Assembly (NCBI RefSeq): GCF_001507545.1
Contig: NZ_LQBP01000006.1
Coordinates: forward strand, 243,598 to 307,597
DNA: 64,000 nt
Reading direction: 5' to 3'
Source of the DNA: Ruegeria profundi
Lineage (GTDB): Bacteria > Pseudomonadota > Alphaproteobacteria > Rhodobacterales > Rhodobacteraceae
How positions within the stretch are numbered: the stretch's first letter is position 1; every line of letters starts with the position of its first letter. Under the pieces are notes generated by a model that worked only from the letters and a program-made list of their open reading frames with translations, ran no database searches and was not told the DNA's origin. Below, piece after piece: positions 52,341 to 60,987 of the stretch. The translations under genes were made by a program, and so were the position numbers.

Positions 52341-53111
52341 TCACACCTGCAATACGCTTGAGACCAACAGCTGCGTATAAGCGTGCTGTGGATCGTCCAG
52401 AACCTGATCGGTCAGTCCGCTTTCGACCACGTGGCCGTCTTTCATCACCATCAAACGATCCGCCAGCAGGCGCACCACGGCCAGATCATGGGTGACGATG
52501 ATCGCGCTCAAACCCATCTCGCGCACAAGCCCGCGCAACAGGTCCAGCAACCGCGCCTGAACCGAGACATCCAGCCCGCCGGTCGGTTCATCCATGAACA
52601 CCAGCCGAGGTCCCGTGACCAGATTGCGCGCGATCTGCAGGCGCTGCTGCATTCCGCCCGAAAATGCGGTCGGGCGATCATCGACGCGAGTCCCGTCAAT
52701 CTCTACGCGTCCCAGCCAGTCGATGGCCTTGTCGCGGATATCACCATAGTGGCGGTCACCCACGGCCATTAGGCGCTCACCAATATTGCCGCCTGCACTG
52801 ACCGACATACGCAACCCGTCCCGTGCATGTTGATGCACAAAGGCCCAATCTGTTCGCCCCAGCATCCGGCGTTCAGGCTCAGACATGGTGAGCGTGTCCA
52901 CTGGCCCGTTAGCACGGGTGTCAAAAATCACCTGCCCTGCATCCGGTTCCAGATGACCCGCCAGGCAATTCAACAGGGTGGACTTGCCCGACCCGCTTTC
53001 ACCAACGATCCCCATCACCTCGCCGGGGTAAAGATCGAAACCAACACCCGTGCATCCGATGCGGGTGCCATAGCGCTTTTCGATCCCTTTGACCTGCAAT
53101 AAGGGCGTCAT
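52341..53111 (-). CDS. phnK: C-P lyase ATPase subunit PhnK
   Basis: 256 residues from the ATG at 53111 (4-bp overlap with phnJ). ABC-type ATPase that binds the PhnGHIJ core. Walker A is GESGSGKST, the signature is FSGGMQQRLQIARN, Walker B is LVFMDEPTGGLD. Function beyond core binding is not settled. The frame upstream to 53168 lies over phnJ. Confidence 0.93.
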   Translation of the reverse strand: MTPLLQVKGIEKRYGTRIGCTGVGFDLYPGEVMGIVGESGSGKSTLLNCLAGHLEPDAGQVIFDTRANGPVDTLTMSEPERRMLGRTDWAFVHQHARDGLRMSVSAGGNIGERLMAVGDRHYGDIRDKAIDWLGRVEIDGTRVDDRPTAFSGGMQQRLQIARNLVTGPRLVFMDEPTGGLDVSVQARLLDLLRGLVREMGLSAIIVTHDLAVVRLLADRLMVMKDGHVVESGLTDQVLDDPQHAYTQLLVSSVLQV

Positions 53112-53968
53112 GCCGCGCCCTCCGTCGCCATGCGTCCCTGATGGCCCGCCTTGCGGCGCGAACGGCAATAATCGGTGTCAGAGCAAACGAACATCCGGTT
53201 TCCTGCATCATCCATGATCACCTCGTCCAGATAGCTGTCCTCAGCCCCGCACAGATCGCAGGGGTGATTGGCCTTGGTTGCTTCGAACGGGTAGTCTTCG
53301 AAATCAAGGCTCACCACCCTAGTATGGGGCGGCACCGCGTATATCCGTTGTTCCCGCCCTGCCCCGAACAGCTGAATTGCTTCCATTTCCAGTTTGGGGT
53401 TGTCGAATTTCGGGATCGGCGACGGGTCCATCACATAGCGCCCCGATACCTTCACCGGGTAGGCGTAGGCGGTCGAAATCGCCCCATGCTGGCTGATGTC
53501 TTCGTACAGTTTCACATGCATCAGACCATATTCTTCAAGACTGTGCATCTTTCGGGTTTCAGTCTCGCGCGGTTCTAGAAAGCGCAAGGGTTCAGGGATC
53601 GGCACCTGGTAGACGAGGATCTGATCCTCGCGCAGCTTGGCCTCGGGGATGCGGTGGCGCGTTTGAATGACGGTGGCCATTTCGGTTTCCTCGGTGGTCG
53701 CGACCCCTGCGGTCTTTTCAAAGAACTTGCGGATCGAAACTGCATTCGTGGTGTCATCCGCGCCCTGGTCGATCACCTTGAACGTGTCATCCGGTGTCAG
53801 CGTCGCAGCCGAGACCTGAACGCCGCCCGTTCCCCAGCCATAGGGCATCGGCATTTCCCGGCTGGCAAAAGGCACCTGATAGCCCGGAACAGCCAGACCT
53901 TTCAGTATGGCCCGACGGATCATCCGCTTGGTCTGTTCATCCAGATAGGCGAAGTTATACGCGCTCAT
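53108..53968 (-). CDS. phnJ: C-P lyase catalytic subunit PhnJ
   Basis: Radical-SAM enzyme that cleaves the carbon-phosphorus bond of the ribosyl phosphonate. Of 286 residues, C237, C240 and C262 match the [4Fe-4S] ligands, and C268 matches the thiyl-radical cysteine of the E. coli enzyme. The GYQVPFASREMPMPYGWGTG segment (from G29) carries the glycyl-radical position. All catalytic residues appear intact. It overlaps both phnI and phnK by 4 bp. Confidence 0.97.
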   Translation of the reverse strand: MSAYNFAYLDEQTKRMIRRAILKGLAVPGYQVPFASREMPMPYGWGTGGVQVSAATLTPDDTFKVIDQGADDTTNAVSIRKFFEKTAGVATTEETEMATVIQTRHRIPEAKLREDQILVYQVPIPEPLRFLEPRETETRKMHSLEEYGLMHVKLYEDISQHGAISTAYAYPVKVSGRYVMDPSPIPKFDNPKLEMEAIQLFGAGREQRIYAVPPHTRVVSLDFEDYPFEATKANHPCDLCGAEDSYLDEVIMDDAGNRMFVCSDTDYCRSRRKAGHQGRMATEGAA

Positions 53969-55056
53969 TCCGCGGCCTCCTTGGGTGAGATACGGTCTTC
54001 GGCCTCGCGCCGCAGCTTGCGCACCAGTTCCAGTTCAGACTGAAAATCCACGTAATGCGGCAGTTTTATATGTTCGAGAAATCCGGTCGCTTGAATGTTG
54101 TCCGCATGGCTCAGGACAAACTCTTCGTCCTGTGCCGGGGCGCCCAGATTGTCCTCGCCCAACTCTTTCCAGCGCAAGGCACGGTCTACCAATGCCATGG
54201 CTATCGATTTCCGTTCCGACTGTCCAAACACCAGACCGTAGCCACGCGTGAATTGCGGTGGTTCGACCTTTGAGCCTTTAAACTGGTTAACCGTCTCGCA
54301 TTCGGTCAGTTCTACCTCACCGATTTCGATAGCAAATCCCAGTTCTGGGATTTCCATCTCAACCGCGACTTTTCCGATCCGCAGCTCGCCTACAAAGGCA
54401 TGGTTGCGGGCATAGCCACGCTGGGTCGAATACGCCATGCCCAGCACGAACCCTTCATCCCCGCGCGTCAGAGATTGCAGGCGCAACGGGCGGGTGGCCG
54501 GATACTCCATCGGTTCGCGGGTCAGATCGCCCGGGGCCGCGTCGCTGGCAGGTTCGTCCTGAAGGATGTCTTCAGCCTTGAGGAACCCGGATATATGCGG
54601 AGTGGAACCCGAACGCGGCTGGCCTTCGGGTGCTGGGGCAACTTCACCCTCAGCTGCCAGTTTGAAATCCAGAAGACGATGCGTGTAATCGAATGTTGGC
54701 CCCAGAACCTGCCCCCCCGGCGCATCCTTGAAGGTGGCCGAGATACGGCGATCGCAGGTCATCTCACCCGTATCCACAGGGTTTGAGTACCCGAAGCGCG
54801 GCAGTGTCGTGCGGTAGGCACGGATCAGAAAGATCGCCTCGATCAGATCACCGCGCGCTTGTTTGATGGCCAGCGCCGCCAGATCAGGGTCAAACAACGA
54901 TCCTTCGGCCATGACCCGGTTTACCGCAAGGCTCAGTTGTTCACGGATTTGCGCGATGCTGAGTTCGGCGACATCTTTGTCACCGCGCCGCTCCTCGGCC
55001 AGCCAGGCATGCGCATTTTCGATGGCTTTTTCGCCACCTTTGACAGCCACATACAT
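53965..55056 (-). CDS. phnI: C-P lyase core subunit PhnI
   Basis: 363 residues. Nucleosidase-type subunit that, with PhnG, PhnH and PhnL, displaces adenine from ATP to form the ribosyl 1-phosphonate 5-triphosphate. The N-terminus MYVAVKGGEKAIENAHAWL and the MTCDRRISATFKDAPGGQVLG stretch are family-typical. The gene sits in the phnG-H-I-J-K-L order with 4-bp coupling. Confidence 0.96.
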   Translation of the reverse strand: MYVAVKGGEKAIENAHAWLAEERRGDKDVAELSIAQIREQLSLAVNRVMAEGSLFDPDLAALAIKQARGDLIEAIFLIRAYRTTLPRFGYSNPVDTGEMTCDRRISATFKDAPGGQVLGPTFDYTHRLLDFKLAAEGEVAPAPEGQPRSGSTPHISGFLKAEDILQDEPASDAAPGDLTREPMEYPATRPLRLQSLTRGDEGFVLGMAYSTQRGYARNHAFVGELRIGKVAVEMEIPELGFAIEIGEVELTECETVNQFKGSKVEPPQFTRGYGLVFGQSERKSIAMALVDRALRWKELGEDNLGAPAQDEEFVLSHADNIQATGFLEHIKLPHYVDFQSELELVRKLRREAEDRISPKEAAE

Positions 55057-55059
55057 CGC

Positions 55060-55635
55060 TTATCCCCTGTCCTTGATCTGTGTGCTGCGCGGCAACGCTG
55101 CGAGCGTGTCGCCGCAGGTGAAAAAGAAGTCACACCCCAACGGATAGAGCGACGCGTTAGTCTGAAGCGCCCGAACATCCGGCAGCGACAAATGCGCCGT
55201 GCCCTTGATCCCCGGTCCTGTCAGCTTGGGACCCGTCTGTTGCAAGTCGTCGCATTCGACGATCAGGGTCGCTGAACGGTCAGGGTATTCGGGCGTTCCG
55301 ACGCGGTATTGGTTCAACGGCCCCAGCGCCTGCCACGTTCCAACGGCAAAATCCGCTTCGGTCGCATCGGTCAGCGGCGCACCGGTGTGGAAGGTCAGCC
55401 ATTGCCGCACCGCATCTGCGTTGGTCGCGCCCGCCAAGTGCACCTTGGTGTCCGGATCGCAGAGCGTCATCAGCAACACCCCCGCCGCGACGGACAAAGG
55501 TGCCGGGGGCTGGCAGCCGGAAACCGAACGGATTTCACCCGGCCGTGCCATGACTGTCATGGCAGCCCTAAAGGCATGGGCCGCATCAACGGGAGCGTTT
55601 TGGAAACCGCCTGAGAACTGGGTATGCGCGGCCAT
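55060..55635 (-). CDS. phnH: C-P lyase subunit PhnH
   Basis: 191 residues. Structural core subunit of the PhnGHIJ complex. N-terminal GGFQNAPVDAAHAFRAAM and LRPGEI-like turns are typical. The ATG at 55635 shares one base with the phnG stop (TGATG); 3 bp separate it from phnI. Confidence 0.93.
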   Translation of the reverse strand: MAAHTQFSGGFQNAPVDAAHAFRAAMTVMARPGEIRSVSGCQPPAPLSVAAGVLLMTLCDPDTKVHLAGATNADAVRQWLTFHTGAPLTDATEADFAVGTWQALGPLNQYRVGTPEYPDRSATLIVECDDLQQTGPKLTGPGIKGTAHLSLPDVRALQTNASLYPLGCDFFFTCGDTLAALPRSTQIKDRG

Positions 55636-56093
55636 CAATCCTCTCCCCGAACCAGTGTGAAGAATTCAACCTTGGTGGCCGCTGCCTTGGCGGCCCGCGC
55701 CGTTTTGGTGGCCTGCATCTGCTGCGCAAGCGGATTGAGCACCCGCGCCCGGATTGCACCTGCGGCCTTGGTCTGCATCAAGGCGTCAATCAACGCCGCA
55801 GCCTCGGCTTTGCGTTTCGACCTACCCTGCACGTGGCCATGCCCGACAGTTCCATCCCCTAGCACCAAGGAACATCGCGTGACCGTCATCTCACCAAGGT
55901 TGAACGGGGCACCCGACCCACCGATCCGGCCACGCACCATCACACCGCCCACTTCCGGACGACGAAGCCACTCAAAGCCTGGGCTCGTGTTCATTTCGTC
56001 CCACAGCGGCATCAGCGCATCTTCCGGGGCGCGGGCCAATAGACCCATCCACTCCTGCCGCTTGGCAACCGCGATATTTGTTTGATCTGTCAT
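55635..56093 (-). CDS. phnG: C-P lyase subunit PhnG
   Basis: 152 residues, the first gene of the C-P lyase core operon and part of the PhnGHI nucleosidase. RQEWMGLLARAP and the MVRGRIGGSGAPFNLGEMTVTRC segment are conserved. A Pho-box-like repeat lies upstream at 56181-56198 and a PhnF operator candidate lies between. Confidence 0.94.
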   Translation of the reverse strand: MTDQTNIAVAKRQEWMGLLARAPEDALMPLWDEMNTSPGFEWLRRPEVGGVMVRGRIGGSGAPFNLGEMTVTRCSLVLGDGTVGHGHVQGRSKRKAEAAALIDALMQTKAAGAIRARVLNPLAQQMQATKTARAAKAAATKVEFFTLVRGED

Positions 56094-56111
56094 CGAAGCC
56101 TCTTGGCTGAG

Positions 56112-56140
56112 TTGTCTACTTTAACTATACAACTAGACAA
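56112..56140. promoter_or_regulatory. Operator candidate for PhnF between phnG and phnF
   Basis: Inverted repeat TTGTCTA (56112-56118) and TAGACAA (56134-56140), spaced by 15 bases; on the minus strand the left part reads TTGTCTAG-TTGTATAG as two tandem half sites. GntR/HutC-type regulators bind such symmetric sites. It lies 19 bp before the phnG start and about 57 bp before phnF, so both are probably repressed without phosphonate. Confidence 0.5.
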
Positions 56141-56180
56141 ATATTACATCCCGGAGAGCCGAGTCGCAATCCGCGATACT

Positions 56181-56198
56181 GTGAAAGTTTGGTGACAT
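56181..56198 (-). promoter_or_regulatory. Pho-box-like repeat upstream of phnG
   Basis: On the minus strand ATGTCAC-CAAA-CTTTCAC shows two PhoB-like half sites with an 11-base period (5 of 7 positions each against CTGTCAT). It lies 88 bp before phnG and overlaps the phnF start codon on the opposite strand. A closely similar site precedes phnC. Confidence 0.6.
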
Positions 56199-56907
56199 GA
56201 GCAAAACGCCCGTCTGGAAAAGCATCGCTCTCAGCCTGACCGCCGACATTGCTGAGGGAAGATACAACAGCGGCGACCAGCTTCCGACCGAGGCGCAACT
56301 GGCGGCACAGCACGGGGTTAATCGGCACACCGTTCGGCGTGCGTTGTCGGAGCTCGCAGAGCAAGGGCTGGTACACTCACGGCGCGGTGCAGGTGTTTTT
56401 GTAACCGCGCGTCCGACCGACTATCCGATCGGCAAACGCGTGCGATACCACAAGAGCATTTCAGCAAGCGGCAAGATACCGGGTAAAAAGATACTCTCAT
56501 TGACCACACGCGCAGCGGATGATGCCGAAGCTGAGGCACTAGAGCTTGAAGCCGGAGATAAGGTTCATGTCTATGACGGTCTGTCGCTTGCCGACGGCCA
56601 ACCCATCGGGGTGTTCCAAAGCGTTTTCCCGGCTGATCGCCTGCCCGGCATCCTGGCTGCGTTACAAGACACGCATTCCGTAACCAAAGCATTGCAACGA
56701 TGTGGCGTTGCTGATTACACGCGCGTGTCGACGCGGCTGACCGCGCGGGCTGCGACTGCGACTCAAGCGTTGCATCTGCATCTCACCGAAGGTGCACCGG
56801 TCCTCTTCTCTGCGGGGATTAACGCTGACCTGAACGGCGTGCCGGTGGAGTATGGCCGCACGGTCTTTGCCGGAGACCGGGTCACTTTGACCTTGAACGA
56901 TGACTAA
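56197..56907 (+). CDS. phnF: Phosphonate-responsive GntR-family regulator PhnF
   Basis: 236 residues. N-terminal winged helix (about 5-75; LPTEAQLAAQHGVNRHTVRRAL) followed by a UTRA effector domain (about 90-235), the HutC-type architecture. Divergent from phnG and convergent with the acetyltransferase gene. Probably represses the C-P lyase operons until a phosphonate or its derivative binds. Confidence 0.94.
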   Translation: MSKTPVWKSIALSLTADIAEGRYNSGDQLPTEAQLAAQHGVNRHTVRRALSELAEQGLVHSRRGAGVFVTARPTDYPIGKRVRYHKSISASGKIPGKKILSLTTRAADDAEAEALELEAGDKVHVYDGLSLADGQPIGVFQSVFPADRLPGILAALQDTHSVTKALQRCGVADYTRVSTRLTARAATATQALHLHLTEGAPVLFSAGINADLNGVPVEYGRTVFAGDRVTLTLNDD

Positions 56908-56934
56908 ACTTCGACGTCCTCCCGCCCGTCTTCA

Positions 56935-56990
56935 ACCTCCTGTCGGAGGTCTCATCCCGTTGGGCATAGCGCCGCGCTTTGCGCGGCGCT
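56935..56990 (+). terminator. Two strong hairpins after phnF
   Basis: ACCTCC-tgtc-GGAGGT (56935-56950) and a perfect 10-bp stem AGCGCCGCGC-ttt-GCGCGGCGCT (56968-56990), 30-80 bp past the phnF stop. No U-tract follows, so termination is less certain than a REP-like element. Serves phnF and perhaps the convergent acetyltransferase. The stretch to 57070 is otherwise empty. Confidence 0.55.
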
Positions 56991-57070
56991 GGGCCCAAAG
57001 CCGCCAAGGAGGGTCGGCGCAGCCGAGGCTCCTACGGGTGCGGGTGCTTTTCCGCTACTTTGCTGCCGGA

Positions 57071-57685
57071 TCATTCATATTTCTCGAGGAATGCTTCGAC
57101 GCTTAACGCGCGAAAATCAGGTAGAGCCGCGCGCAGGCGTAGGTTGTCCCATTCCCACCACGCCAAGGCGAGCAGACGCGTTGCAACCGTTTCAGGAAAG
57201 CGGCGGCGAATTGGGCTGGCGGTCACACCGCCGACGATCATGTACGGGGGAACATCCTTGGTGACCACTGCACCGGACGCGATCACCGCACCGTGGCCAA
57301 TGGTGACTTCGGGTTTGATAATCGCCGCGTGACCGATCCATGTGTCGTGACCAATTTTCGCCAAGCGACTGGCGCGATGTGCGAACCAATCCGCGTCATC
57401 CTGCTCATCATCCCAATAATCCGCTGAACGATAGAGGAAATGGTGCAAGGACGCCTTTTCCATCGGGTGGTCCGTGGCCCCTATTCGCGTGTAGCTGGCG
57501 ATATTGGCAAATTTCCCGATCTCTGCATTGGCAATATCACACGTCCGGTCGCAGTAGGAATAATCCCCCCAAACCGAGTGCGTAATCCGGCTGCCCGCGC
57601 CAATTTCTACGTATGCGCCGAAACTGCTGCCGGTGATCTGGCAATCCGGGTGGATGAATGGCCGGTCAGGGCGAAGGCGTGCCAT
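57071..57685 (-). CDS. Phosphonate-locus hexapeptide-repeat acetyltransferase
   Basis: 204 residues. Left-handed beta-helix repeats are visible (IGAGSRITHSVWGDYSYC, IGKFANIASYTRIG, IGHDTWIGHAAIIKPEV, IGHGAVIASGAVVTKDV), with the catalytic histidine in IGATDHPMEK. This is the CAT/DapH-like group often found in phn loci and thought to acetylate aminoalkylphosphonates or a sugar intermediate; it is not related to the GNAT-type PhnO of E. coli. It follows the second phnE gene after 22 bp. Confidence 0.88.
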   Translation of the reverse strand: MARLRPDRPFIHPDCQITGSSFGAYVEIGAGSRITHSVWGDYSYCDRTCDIANAEIGKFANIASYTRIGATDHPMEKASLHHFLYRSADYWDDEQDDADWFAHRASRLAKIGHDTWIGHAAIIKPEVTIGHGAVIASGAVVTKDVPPYMIVGGVTASPIRRRFPETVATRLLALAWWEWDNLRLRAALPDFRALSVEAFLEKYE

Positions 57686-57707
57686 GGTCTTTGTCCTAAG
57701 TCGTCAG

Positions 57708-59075
57708 TCAGGGCAGCAGAAACGGCTTGGATCCAGGATCAGCCGGTTTTCGTTTTTTGCCCGTCTCACCCTTGATTAACCGTTTGCGCAGCCACCCCGA
57801 GAACCAGTCCATCAACATCACCATCAAGATGATCAGGACGATGTAATAGGCGACCTCTTCCCAGTCCTTCTGCGTGATGATCGCCTGCGTCAGCAACAAG
57901 CCAATCCCGCCGCCTGTAATCGCACCGATCACGGTGGCGCTCCGTGTGTTGGATTCAAGGAAATACAACAACTGACTCAGCAGGATCGGCGTCACCTGGG
58001 GGATGACGCCGAACCGATAGCGCTGAGGCGCGTTTGCTCCGGTCGATTGGACGCCTTCGATCTGCTTCTGGTCCACGTTCTCCAGCGCTTCGGAAAAAAT
58101 CTTGCCGAATGTGCCGGTGTCCGTAACCAGAATTGCCAGAGCACCCGTCAATGGACCCGGGCCAAAGGCGCGCGCCAGAACCACGGTCCAGATCAGGGCA
58201 TCCACGCCGCGGACAAAGTCAAAAACGCGCCGCGTTGCGAACCGCACGGACTTTAAGGGGTTGAAGTTGCGCGTCGCCAGAAAGGCCAGCGGCAAAGCAA
58301 CCATCGCCGCCCCGAAGGTACCCAGAAAGGCCATCAGGATCGTCTCGAAAATGGCCCAGGCCACATCCTGATGCCGCCACATCTTATTGGTCCAGAAATC
58401 ATTGAAGATCGCGCCCGCCTCACCTTTCGCGGCCAGCCCGACAAGTTCGCCGAACGATTTGCCATAGTAAGGGCTGTCCAACGTGAACCAGAACAGCTCC
58501 CACCCGGTAAAATATCGAAAGACTTCCGACCGGTTCCGGGTCACGGTCAGGCGGCCGGCATCCGTTGTAACCGCCAGACGGTTTTTCGAAACGTTGATCC
58601 ACTCCGGCACCTCGCCCGGAGGCAGCTCTGCTTGTACACCAGCCGAACGAGAGGGCGTTGCCCGAACGGTGCCATATCCCGGAATGTCATACGTTACGGT
58701 TTCCGGACCGAAGCGCACGATATGACCGTCTGCGAGGTCAATCACCGTCGTCTCGCCCAGAGTAACCCAATCGGGCGCTTCACCTTCTGGATAGGCGCCC
58801 TTGCGCTCACCTTCGATGGCGGCAGACACTTCGCCCGTGCGATTGTCGCGTTCGATATGAGTTTTGTAGCTGTAGCTGTCCGAAACCAGCGTCTTGCCGT
58901 TTTCCCAATTCGCCCGTGCAGCCAGCCCTGCCACATCGAAGGCAAAGAAAACATAGATCAGGTAAACCAATACCAAGGCTGGCAGGCCAAAATTCATCAC
59001 CCGTTTGCGGCTGAACAATCGATCCGCTTCGGCCTTCAACTCGGCAGTGGTCAGGTCGGTTGCAAAGGTGCTCAT
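57708..59075 (-). CDS. phnE: Phosphonate ABC transporter permease PhnE with long periplasmic insert
   Basis: 455 residues, about 170 longer than usual PhnE. One membrane segment (28-48) is followed by an extracytoplasmic region of about 185 residues (50-235; SYKTHIERDNRTGE, LPPGEVPEWINVSKN), then the permease domain with the EAA loop ENVDQKQIEGVQSTGANAPQ. It overlaps the other phnE gene by 4 bp. The insert could help docking of the binding protein. Confidence 0.92.
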   Translation of the reverse strand: MSTFATDLTTAELKAEADRLFSRKRVMNFGLPALVLVYLIYVFFAFDVAGLAARANWENGKTLVSDSYSYKTHIERDNRTGEVSAAIEGERKGAYPEGEAPDWVTLGETTVIDLADGHIVRFGPETVTYDIPGYGTVRATPSRSAGVQAELPPGEVPEWINVSKNRLAVTTDAGRLTVTRNRSEVFRYFTGWELFWFTLDSPYYGKSFGELVGLAAKGEAGAIFNDFWTNKMWRHQDVAWAIFETILMAFLGTFGAAMVALPLAFLATRNFNPLKSVRFATRRVFDFVRGVDALIWTVVLARAFGPGPLTGALAILVTDTGTFGKIFSEALENVDQKQIEGVQSTGANAPQRYRFGVIPQVTPILLSQLLYFLESNTRSATVIGAITGGGIGLLLTQAIITQKDWEEVAYYIVLIILMVMLMDWFSGWLRKRLIKGETGKKRKPADPGSKPFLLP

Positions 59076-59953
59076 GCCGAGGCTCCTTTTTCGGACCCGT
59101 GGGTCAGGCGGTCCCGCAGATAGCCGGAAAGCTGGTCGACGACGACAATTGTAACGAACAACAGGATGAATATGGCAGCCGCTTCGTCATACCGCCCCTG
59201 CCCCCAGGACATGGCATTGCGCAGCTCATAGCCCAGACCACCGGCCCCGACAAAACCCAGAATGGCTGACGCGCGGATGTTGATTTCGAAGCGAAGCAAG
59301 GCATAGCTGACATAGTTCGGCCCGACCTGCGGGATCACGCCCAGATACATTCGCTGTGACCAGTTGGCCCCAACCGATTGCAGCCCTTCCACCGGTTTCA
59401 ACGAGGCATTTTCGTTCACTTCGGAAAACAGCTTGCCCAGCGCGCCAGCAGTATGGATCGCAATGGCGATCATCGCAGGCACCGGGCCACCGCCAAGGAT
59501 AAAGATCAAAACCAGCGCGATGACGATTTCCGGAACAGCCCGGAACACGTCCGAGATGCGCCGGAAAAGCGGGATCAAAGACGGCCAGTAGGCCATCCCC
59601 CGCGTCGACATCAGAGCCAGAAACGTTCCCAATATCGTCCCGGCCAGCGTTGCCGCCGCGGCGATGTTCAGGGTTTCCACAAGTGCAGGAAAGAAGGTGA
59701 CCAGATTCGCCGGCATCTCGGCGATTTTTTCCCAGGCTTCCGACAGAACCTCGGACGGGTAGTCGAGAATGCGGTGCCAGCCGTCAAAAAAGCTGCCTGC
59801 ATTGCGGCTGTCGGCTGTTCGGAACCCGGCAGCCATCATGACAACAAAAAGGATCAGCAGGATACCACCGTAGACCTTCTTGCGCCGCGTCATCGCAGTG
59901 TATTCGTCGCGGATATCCTCGACGGTCGGGGTCCCGGCAGTCAGCTCTGTCAT
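59072..59953 (-). CDS. phnE: Phosphonate ABC transporter permease PhnE
   Basis: 293 residues, six hydrophobic segments, EAA loop NENASLKPVEGLQSVGANWSQ. Ordinary PhnE length. Follows phnD after 67 bp and overlaps the longer phnE gene by 4 bp; the two probably form a heterodimer in the importer. Confidence 0.94.
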   Translation of the reverse strand: MTELTAGTPTVEDIRDEYTAMTRRKKVYGGILLILFVVMMAAGFRTADSRNAGSFFDGWHRILDYPSEVLSEAWEKIAEMPANLVTFFPALVETLNIAAAATLAGTILGTFLALMSTRGMAYWPSLIPLFRRISDVFRAVPEIVIALVLIFILGGGPVPAMIAIAIHTAGALGKLFSEVNENASLKPVEGLQSVGANWSQRMYLGVIPQVGPNYVSYALLRFEINIRASAILGFVGAGGLGYELRNAMSWGQGRYDEAAAIFILLFVTIVVVDQLSGYLRDRLTHGSEKGASA

Positions 59954-60020
59954 GAAATGCTCCTGAAAGGCGGACCGAGGTCAGGCTTGCCACCGGACCC
60001 CGATCAATTCGCGCGCTGAC

Positions 60021-60923
60021 TTAGTTGGACTTCAGCTTGCGGGCTTCAATGATGATTTCATAAGCGTCGTGCGTGATCGGCTCGAACGCCTTAGCCTCGC
60101 CTGCGGCCACGCCATAAAAGCAGTCAGCGTCTTTTTCATGCAGACCGGCCATCAGGGCCGTCATCTTCTCTTTCACGTCCGCAGGTAGGGCGGTACGCAG
60201 AACAACCGGACCTTCCGGGATCGGCTGCGACTGCCAGATCATGACCAGGTCGTTCATATCGACCAGACCCGCATCAACGGCCCGACGCAGCGCACCCGAG
60301 TTGAAACCGTCTTCCCAATTGCCCAGACCGTCGGCCCATGTCACGCCGCCGTCAACGTCGCCGTTGTTGACCGCAACGATGGTCTGCTCATGACCACCGG
60401 TGAACTTTACCTCACCGAAATAGTCGCCCGACTCCATAGTCGCGCCAGTCGCCTGGGGAATTTCAATCGACGGGATCAGGTAGCCTGAGGTTGAGTTCGG
60501 ATCGCCAAAGCCAAAGGTCTTGTCCTTCATATCTTCCAACGAGGCGATGCCGCTGTCCTTACGGGCGAAACCGATGGAGTAATAGCCGTACCCGCCATCC
60601 ACGTTCACTTTAACCAGAACCGGCTCAACAGCTTCGGGGTCGCTCAGATAGGTTTTCGCGTAACCCGACGCGCCCAGCCAGGCCATATCGATCGTGCCGC
60701 CCAACAGACCCTGGATCACACCGTTGTAATCGGCCGGAGCAAACAGCTTGGTTTCAACACCCAGCTCTTCCTCGGTATATTGACGCAGGCATTCGTTGTT
60801 GTTCAGACGATCCTGAGCGTTCTCACCGCCAAGAATGCCAATACGGAACTCGCTGATCTCTTCGGCCAAGGCCGGTGCGGCCAGTGCAGTGGTCGCCACC
60901 AGGGCAGCAATCAGTTTTTTCAT
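60021..60923 (-). CDS. phnD: Phosphonate-binding periplasmic protein PhnD
   Basis: 300 residues with a signal peptide (1-20, ending APALA). The phosphonate-site strands are ISEFRIGILGGENAQDRL, and the LGGTIDMAWLGASGYAKTYL and GFGDPNSTSGYLIP segments are typical PhnD ligand contacts. GGAGAGAG precedes the ATG. A GC-rich hairpin lies between it and phnC. Confidence 0.94.
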   Translation of the reverse strand: MKKLIAALVATTALAAPALAEEISEFRIGILGGENAQDRLNNNECLRQYTEEELGVETKLFAPADYNGVIQGLLGGTIDMAWLGASGYAKTYLSDPEAVEPVLVKVNVDGGYGYYSIGFARKDSGIASLEDMKDKTFGFGDPNSTSGYLIPSIEIPQATGATMESGDYFGEVKFTGGHEQTIVAVNNGDVDGGVTWADGLGNWEDGFNSGALRRAVDAGLVDMNDLVMIWQSQPIPEGPVVLRTALPADVKEKMTALMAGLHEKDADCFYGVAAGEAKAFEPITHDAYEIIIEARKLKSN

Positions 60924-60946
60924 CTGTCTCTCTCCAGTTTGATGTG

Positions 60947-60966
60947 CCGGCCTCTCATCGGGCCGG
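60947..60966 (-). promoter_or_regulatory. GC-rich hairpin between phnC and phnD
   Basis: CCGGCC (60947-60952) and GGCCGG (60961-60966) form a six-pair stem with an 8-base loop in the 64-bp gap, upstream of phnD on the transcript. Hairpins at this place in importer operons often protect the upstream or downstream message and raise the binding-protein yield. No U-tract. Confidence 0.45.
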
Positions 60967-60987
60967 GCGATGAAAGGGGGGGTGGGC

